64,000 bases of DNA, taken from NCBI RefSeq assembly GCF_047276495.1, contig NZ_CP178543.1:3038001-3102000 (forward strand), in the 5' to 3' direction. Of this stretch, positions 62,508 through 64,000 are shown one piece after another (position 1 is the stretch's first letter; each line of letters begins with the position of its first letter). The notes beneath the pieces were generated by a model that was given only the letters and a program-made list of their open reading frames with translations, had not been told where the DNA came from and did not search any database. This DNA comes from Capilliphycus salinus. GTDB lineage: Bacteria > Cyanobacteriota > Cyanobacteriia > Cyanobacteriales > Microcoleaceae. Both the position numbers and the translations under genes were made by a program.

Positions 62508-64000
62508 TGAGTCAAGATCTGAACTCAACTTATGAATATCAAGTCGGAGGAGGTTTATCCACTTCTGCACCCAGTTATGTAATCCGACAAGCAGACGATC
62601 AACTGTATGAAGGGTTGAAAGCTGGAAAATTTTGTTACGTGCTTAATTCCCGACAAATGGGTAAATCTAGCCTGCGAGTTCGGACAATGAAAAGACTAGA
62701 AGCAGAAAATATTCAATGTGCGGCGATTGATCTTTCTCAGATTAGAAGTCAGGATGTGACGCCGGAAAAGTGGTATAAAGGAGTATTTTATGAACTGGTC
62801 AATAAATTAAATCTAGAAACTAAAATTAATCGAAATACCTGGTGGAATCAACTAGAAGATCTGCCAGTTTCTCAAAGAATTTATCGTTTTTTTAGAGAAA
62901 TTTTATTCTTAAATTGTTCTCACAAAATTGTAATTTTATTCGATGAGATTGACAGCCTTTTAAGTTTTGATTTTTCCCTAGAAGATTTTTTTATTTTAAT
63001 TCGATCCTGTTACGAAAATCGGGCGGAAGATGCAAACTTTTATCGTTTAAATTTTGCTCTTTTTGGTGTAACAAGTCCCTCCGAATTGATTGTCAATAAA
63101 ACCCAAACTCCCTTTAATATCGGTCAAGCGATTGAACTTAACGGATTTCAGCCAACAGAAGTTCAACCGTTAGCAGCAGGATTGGTTGGGTATCATCAAA
63201 ATCCCGAAAAACTCCTGGATAAAATACTATTTTGGACGGGAGGACAACCGTTTATCACTCAAAAATTGTGCCAGCTAATCCGGACCTCTAACTTCGCTTT
63301 AGATCGGGGAAAAAATCCAATAGAATCGGTGGATGAATTGGTGCGAACCCGGATTATTGAACAGTGGGAAATTCACGATGAACCCGAACATTTAAAGACC
63401 ATTCGAGATCGAATCTTATTTAACGAACAGCGTGCCGGTCGATTACTCGGACTCTACCAAAAAATTTTACAGCAAGGGGAAATTTTAGCCGAAGGAACAC
63501 CCGAACAACTTGAACTTTGTTTATCGGGATTGGTGAAAAGACACCAGGGAAAGCTGAAAGTGTTTAATCCCATTTATGCCGAAATTTTTAATCAAAATTG
63601 GGTGCAACAGAGTCTTAGTAACTTGCGACCTTATGCGGAAAATTTTCTTCAGTGGAAGCGTTCAAACGGTGAGGATAAATCTCGACTGTTGCGAGGACAA
63701 GCGTTGCAAGAAGCGCTGGCTTGGGCGAAAGATAAAAGTTTAAGCGAAGAAGATTTTAAGTTTTTATCGGAGAGTCAAACTTGGGATAAATTAGAAATTG
63801 AAACCACGTTAAAATCAATTCAACTCGCCTTGAAACTTGAACAGGAGTTTACTCGAAAACAGAGAGAAGAAACTGAAGCTTTAAATTCTTCGATTCGTCA
63901 TATCGGAGACTGGATGAGTTTAATTTTGCAAGGAAATTATCATCAAATTCTGCAAAAGCTTGATCGAATAGAAACCGGAACCGAGGGAATTTTAACAACA
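62507..64000 (+). CDS. AAA_35-type ATPase (C-terminus beyond window)
   Basis: 498 codons are open to the right edge. YEYQVGGGLSTSAPSYVIRQ is the typical N-terminus, FCYVLNSRQMGKSSLRVRTM has the P-loop and KIVILFDEIDSLLSFDFSLE the Walker B. WTGGQPFITQKLCQLIRTSN is the sensor-like segment with G-G-x-P-F. After about residue 440 the sequence is coiled (LKLEQEFTRKQREETEALNS), so an effector or repeat domain may follow outside the window. It shares the ATPase family with the gene before it but lacks an HTH. Confidence 0.85.
   Translation, partial: MSQDLNSTYEYQVGGGLSTSAPSYVIRQADDQLYEGLKAGKFCYVLNSRQMGKSSLRVRTMKRLEAENIQCAAIDLSQIRSQDVTPEKWYKGVFYELVNKLNLETKINRNTWWNQLEDLPVSQRIYRFFREILFLNCSHKIVILFDEIDSLLSFDFSLEDFFILIRSCYENRAEDANFYRLNFALFGVTSPSELIVNKTQTPFNIGQAIELNGFQPTEVQPLAAGLVGYHQNPEKLLDKILFWTGGQPFITQKLCQLIRTSNFALDRGKNPIESVDELVRTRIIEQWEIHDEPEHLKTIRDRILFNEQRAGRLLGLYQKILQQGEILAEGTPEQLELCLSGLVKRHQGKLKVFNPIYAEIFNQNWVQQSLSNLRPYAENFLQWKRSNGEDKSRLLRGQALQEALAWAKDKSLSEEDFKFLSESQTWDKLEIETTLKSIQLALKLEQEFTRKQREETEALNSSIRHIGDWMSLILQGNYHQILQKLDRIETGTEGILTT

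Overview
The window comes from a cyanobacterium, most likely a filamentous one. It has scattered HIP1 octamers (GCGATCGC), a hemL gene, a MAPEG protein, AAA_35-type ATPases, CHAT-TPR and caspase-like proteins, and C-rich dispersed repeats. I cannot name the species from sequence alone.

Positions 1-22.3 kb are one long minus-strand cell-surface polysaccharide locus. It holds about a dozen glycosyltransferases (GT4, GT2, GT8-like, CgeB-like, GT61), a Wzy-like membrane polymerase, a phytanoyl-CoA-dioxygenase-like gene, two sulfotransferases, and a Wzt/Wzm ABC exporter whose ATPase has a C-terminal carbohydrate-binding extension. A Wzc-type tyrosine autokinase follows on the plus strand (22.9-25.1 kb). 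Together they suggest a sulfated exopolysaccharide or glycan. Many genes overlap by a few bases or abut, so the locus probably forms a few long transcripts.

Positions 25.2-30.9 kb are mostly housekeeping: a DprA-like protein, MAPEG, YajQ, a duplicated-domain hypothetical protein, hemL (broken by one extra base), a HisIE-like protein whose HisI half has lost its zinc and catalytic residues, a small conserved protein, and an anti-sigma-type ATPase whose halves are in circularly permuted order.

Positions 31.1-51.5 kb hold a complete subtype I-D CRISPR-Cas locus. The array runs from 31144 to 41539 and by my hand count has 144 repeat units (142 apparently identical 37-mers plus two degenerate ones). 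The repeat orientation, the degenerate units at the left end and a perfect-consensus sigma70 promoter between array and cas2 all show transcription on the minus strand from a leader at 41540-41767. The operon, in transcription order, is cas10d-csc2-csc1-cas3'-cas6-cas4-cas1-cas2-array. A divergent WYL-domain regulator gene lies upstream of cas10d.

Positions 52.6-64 kb are an accessory and decaying zone: a truncated MscS channel, an orthocaspase-like protease, a TPR-CHAT protease expanded by C-rich repeats and cut by an in-frame stop, a 242-residue protein of unknown function with a coupled 33-codon ORF, relics of a type III CRISPR locus (Csx3 and RAMP fragments), interspersed repeats, and two overlapping AAA-type ATPase genes that run off the right edge.

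Several genes, including the normally essential hemL, are broken by exactly one extra base in a G or C run. This pattern looks more like homopolymer errors in the sequence than biology, and should temper any pseudogene claim here.
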